In this document: positions 6,805 through 7,429 of the stretch, in pieces | How the letters are laid out: each line of letters opens with the position of its first letter | How positions within the stretch are numbered: the first letter of the stretch is position 1 | Assembly: GCA_003484585.1 (NCBI GenBank) | Contig: DNBZ01000155.1 | Span: 1 to 7,429, forward strand | Length of the DNA: 7,429 bases | Source of the DNA: Bacteroidota bacterium | GTDB taxonomy: Bacteria; Bacteroidota; Bacteroidia; NS11-12g; UBA9320 | Direction: 5' to 3' | Translations under genes and position numbers: made by a program | The notes under the pieces: model-generated | What the model saw: the letters and a program-made list of their open reading frames with translations, nothing else | Database searches by the model: none | Told to the model about the DNA's origin: nothing

Positions 6805-7240
6805 CACTTATGACTTATTTAATCTAAGCATTCCACACCTTACTCGTTTATACCATTATGAAAAAATACTTGCCCATTATCTCAGACTTATTCCAGCACT
6901 TATTTTAGCACAAACACTGTACTTTAAGTTTTCTGCTGCGTCTAAGAGTGTCTATATCTTTGAGACGCTGGGCCTAGAGCCTGTAGGTAGAATAGGAAGC
7001 GGCATAGCAGAACTAATAGCTGCTATACTTATTGTGATTCCTAAAACTGCATGGGCGGGAGCTACGCTTGCACTAGGGGTGATAAGCGGGGCTATTGTTT
7101 CTCATCTTACCCTACTGGGCATAGAAGTACAAGGTGATGGTGGATACTTGTTCTTTTTAGCTATGGTAGTCTTTGTGACGAGTGCCGCCGTGCTTTGGAT
7201 GGAGCGGAAGAATATTCCAGTGATTGGATTTAGGTTTTAG
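6779..7240 (+). CDS. DoxX-like small integral membrane protein, N-terminus uncertain (possible frameshift)
   Basis: The protein has four hydrophobic segments, as in DoxX-like families. Counted from the ATG at 6779 they are YLRLIPALILAQTLYF (34-49), GRIGSGIAELIAAILIVIP (70-88), AWAGATLALGVISGAIVSHL (91-110) and YLFFLAMVVFVTSAAVLW (123-140). SGAIVSHLTLLGIEVQGDGG (103-122) is a strongly conserved block. Its function is unknown. The uninterrupted frame begins at 6779 inside yraN (26-bp overlap), giving an odd, hydrophilic N-terminus of about 28 residues. The natural start would be ATG AAA AAA at 6858, but that ATG is out of frame: it has six As where seven would give MKKILAHYLRLIPALIL, the expected family start. 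As written, the frame from 6858 ends after 16 codons. The gene is therefore either read from 6779, frameshifted in this strain, or affected by a base-calling error. It ends 4 bp from the converging gene. Confidence 0.75.
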   Translation: MRFGRGCISTYDLFNLSIPHLTRLYHYEKILAHYLRLIPALILAQTLYFKFSAASKSVYIFETLGLEPVGRIGSGIAELIAAILIVIPKTAWAGATLALGVISGAIVSHLTLLGIEVQGDGGYLFFLAMVVFVTSAAVLWMERKNIPVIGFRF

Positions 7241-7244
7241 CAGT

Positions 7245-7429
7245 CTATAACTTCACCACCTTGCGTCTTACTACATCTCCATTTGCTGAGATGAATGAAA
7301 GATAATACGTCCCTTGGGACCACATAGAAACATCATTTACTATCCACTCATTACTAGCTTCTGTAGTATAGTTTAGTATCTCTTTCCCTTGTATATCTGT
7401 AACCCTGAGCACTCCTTTTTGTGGCACCT
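7245..7429 (-). CDS. C-terminal end of a T9SS-secreted protein (sorting domain), 5' partial
   Basis: The minus-strand frame is open through the right edge of the window, so only about the last 61 codons are seen and the GTG at 7427 is an internal valine. The fragment reads LRVTDIQGKEIL, then WIVNDVSMWSQGTYYLSF, then GDVVRRKVVKL. This is the pattern of a type A T9SS C-terminal sorting domain: a strand with a D-x-x-G-K turn, then W-x-x-G-x-Y, and a basic last strand ending in K-V-V-K-L. The protein is thus expected to be exported across the outer membrane and attached to the surface or released. Its main domain lies outside the window, so its function cannot be stated. Confidence 0.85.
   Translation of the reverse strand, partial: VPQKGVLRVTDIQGKEILNYTTEASNEWIVNDVSMWSQGTYYLSFISANGDVVRRKVVKL

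Noticed and set aside
5178..7240. A new multi-gene system made of amidohydrolase, YraN nuclease-like protein and DoxX-like membrane protein
   Set aside because: Each belongs to a common family often found alone; simple adjacency is the only link, and the 5'-most gene has its own promoter. Conservation of the trio across distant genomes would be needed to revive the idea.

Overview
The window most likely comes from a member of the Bacteroidota. Two proteins end in the C-terminal sorting domain of the type IX secretion system (T9SS). A TAnnTTTG-type (Bacteroidota) -7 element sits in front of one gene, obvious Shine-Dalgarno sequences are lacking, and the housekeeping proteins have Bacteroidota-like forms (a long DnaG, a DoxX-like protein with the phrase LRLIPALIL). 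I cannot place it below phylum. The order Flavobacteriales is plausible but not shown.

Layout, left to right. Bases 2-1834 (+) hold the 3' part of a large secreted Asp-box (BNR/sortilin-like) beta-propeller protein with a T9SS sorting domain; its start is outside the window. It converges with a two-gene minus-strand unit: dnaG (3107-5083, DNA primase), then, one base downstream, a membrane-anchored PlsC-like acyltransferase (1840-3105). A 94-bp divergent intergenic region (5084-5177) separates dnaG from a plus-strand group. It contains a perfect 12-bp inverted repeat and a good -7 promoter element placed so close to the next ATG that the mRNA may be leaderless. The plus-strand group is an M20-family amidohydrolase (5178-6401), a YraN/UPF0102 nuclease-like protein (6436-6804) and a small four-helix DoxX-like membrane protein (to 7240). 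At the right edge the minus strand carries the last ~60 codons of a second T9SS cargo protein (7245-7429).

The known functions are replication priming (DnaG), phospholipid acylation (PlsC-like), hydrolysis of N-acyl amino acids or peptides (M20), a nuclease-fold housekeeping protein (YraN) and two secreted proteins. They do not form one pathway. I see no defence system, mobile element, CRISPR array, tRNA or rRNA, and no convincing evidence for a new multi-gene system.

The points most worth a second look are: the apparent one-base deletion in an A-tract at the natural start of the DoxX-like gene; the inverted repeat and possible leaderless promoter between dnaG and the amidohydrolase; the tight dnaG-acyltransferase coupling; and an amidohydrolase C-terminal tail that looks derived from a dispersed repeat.
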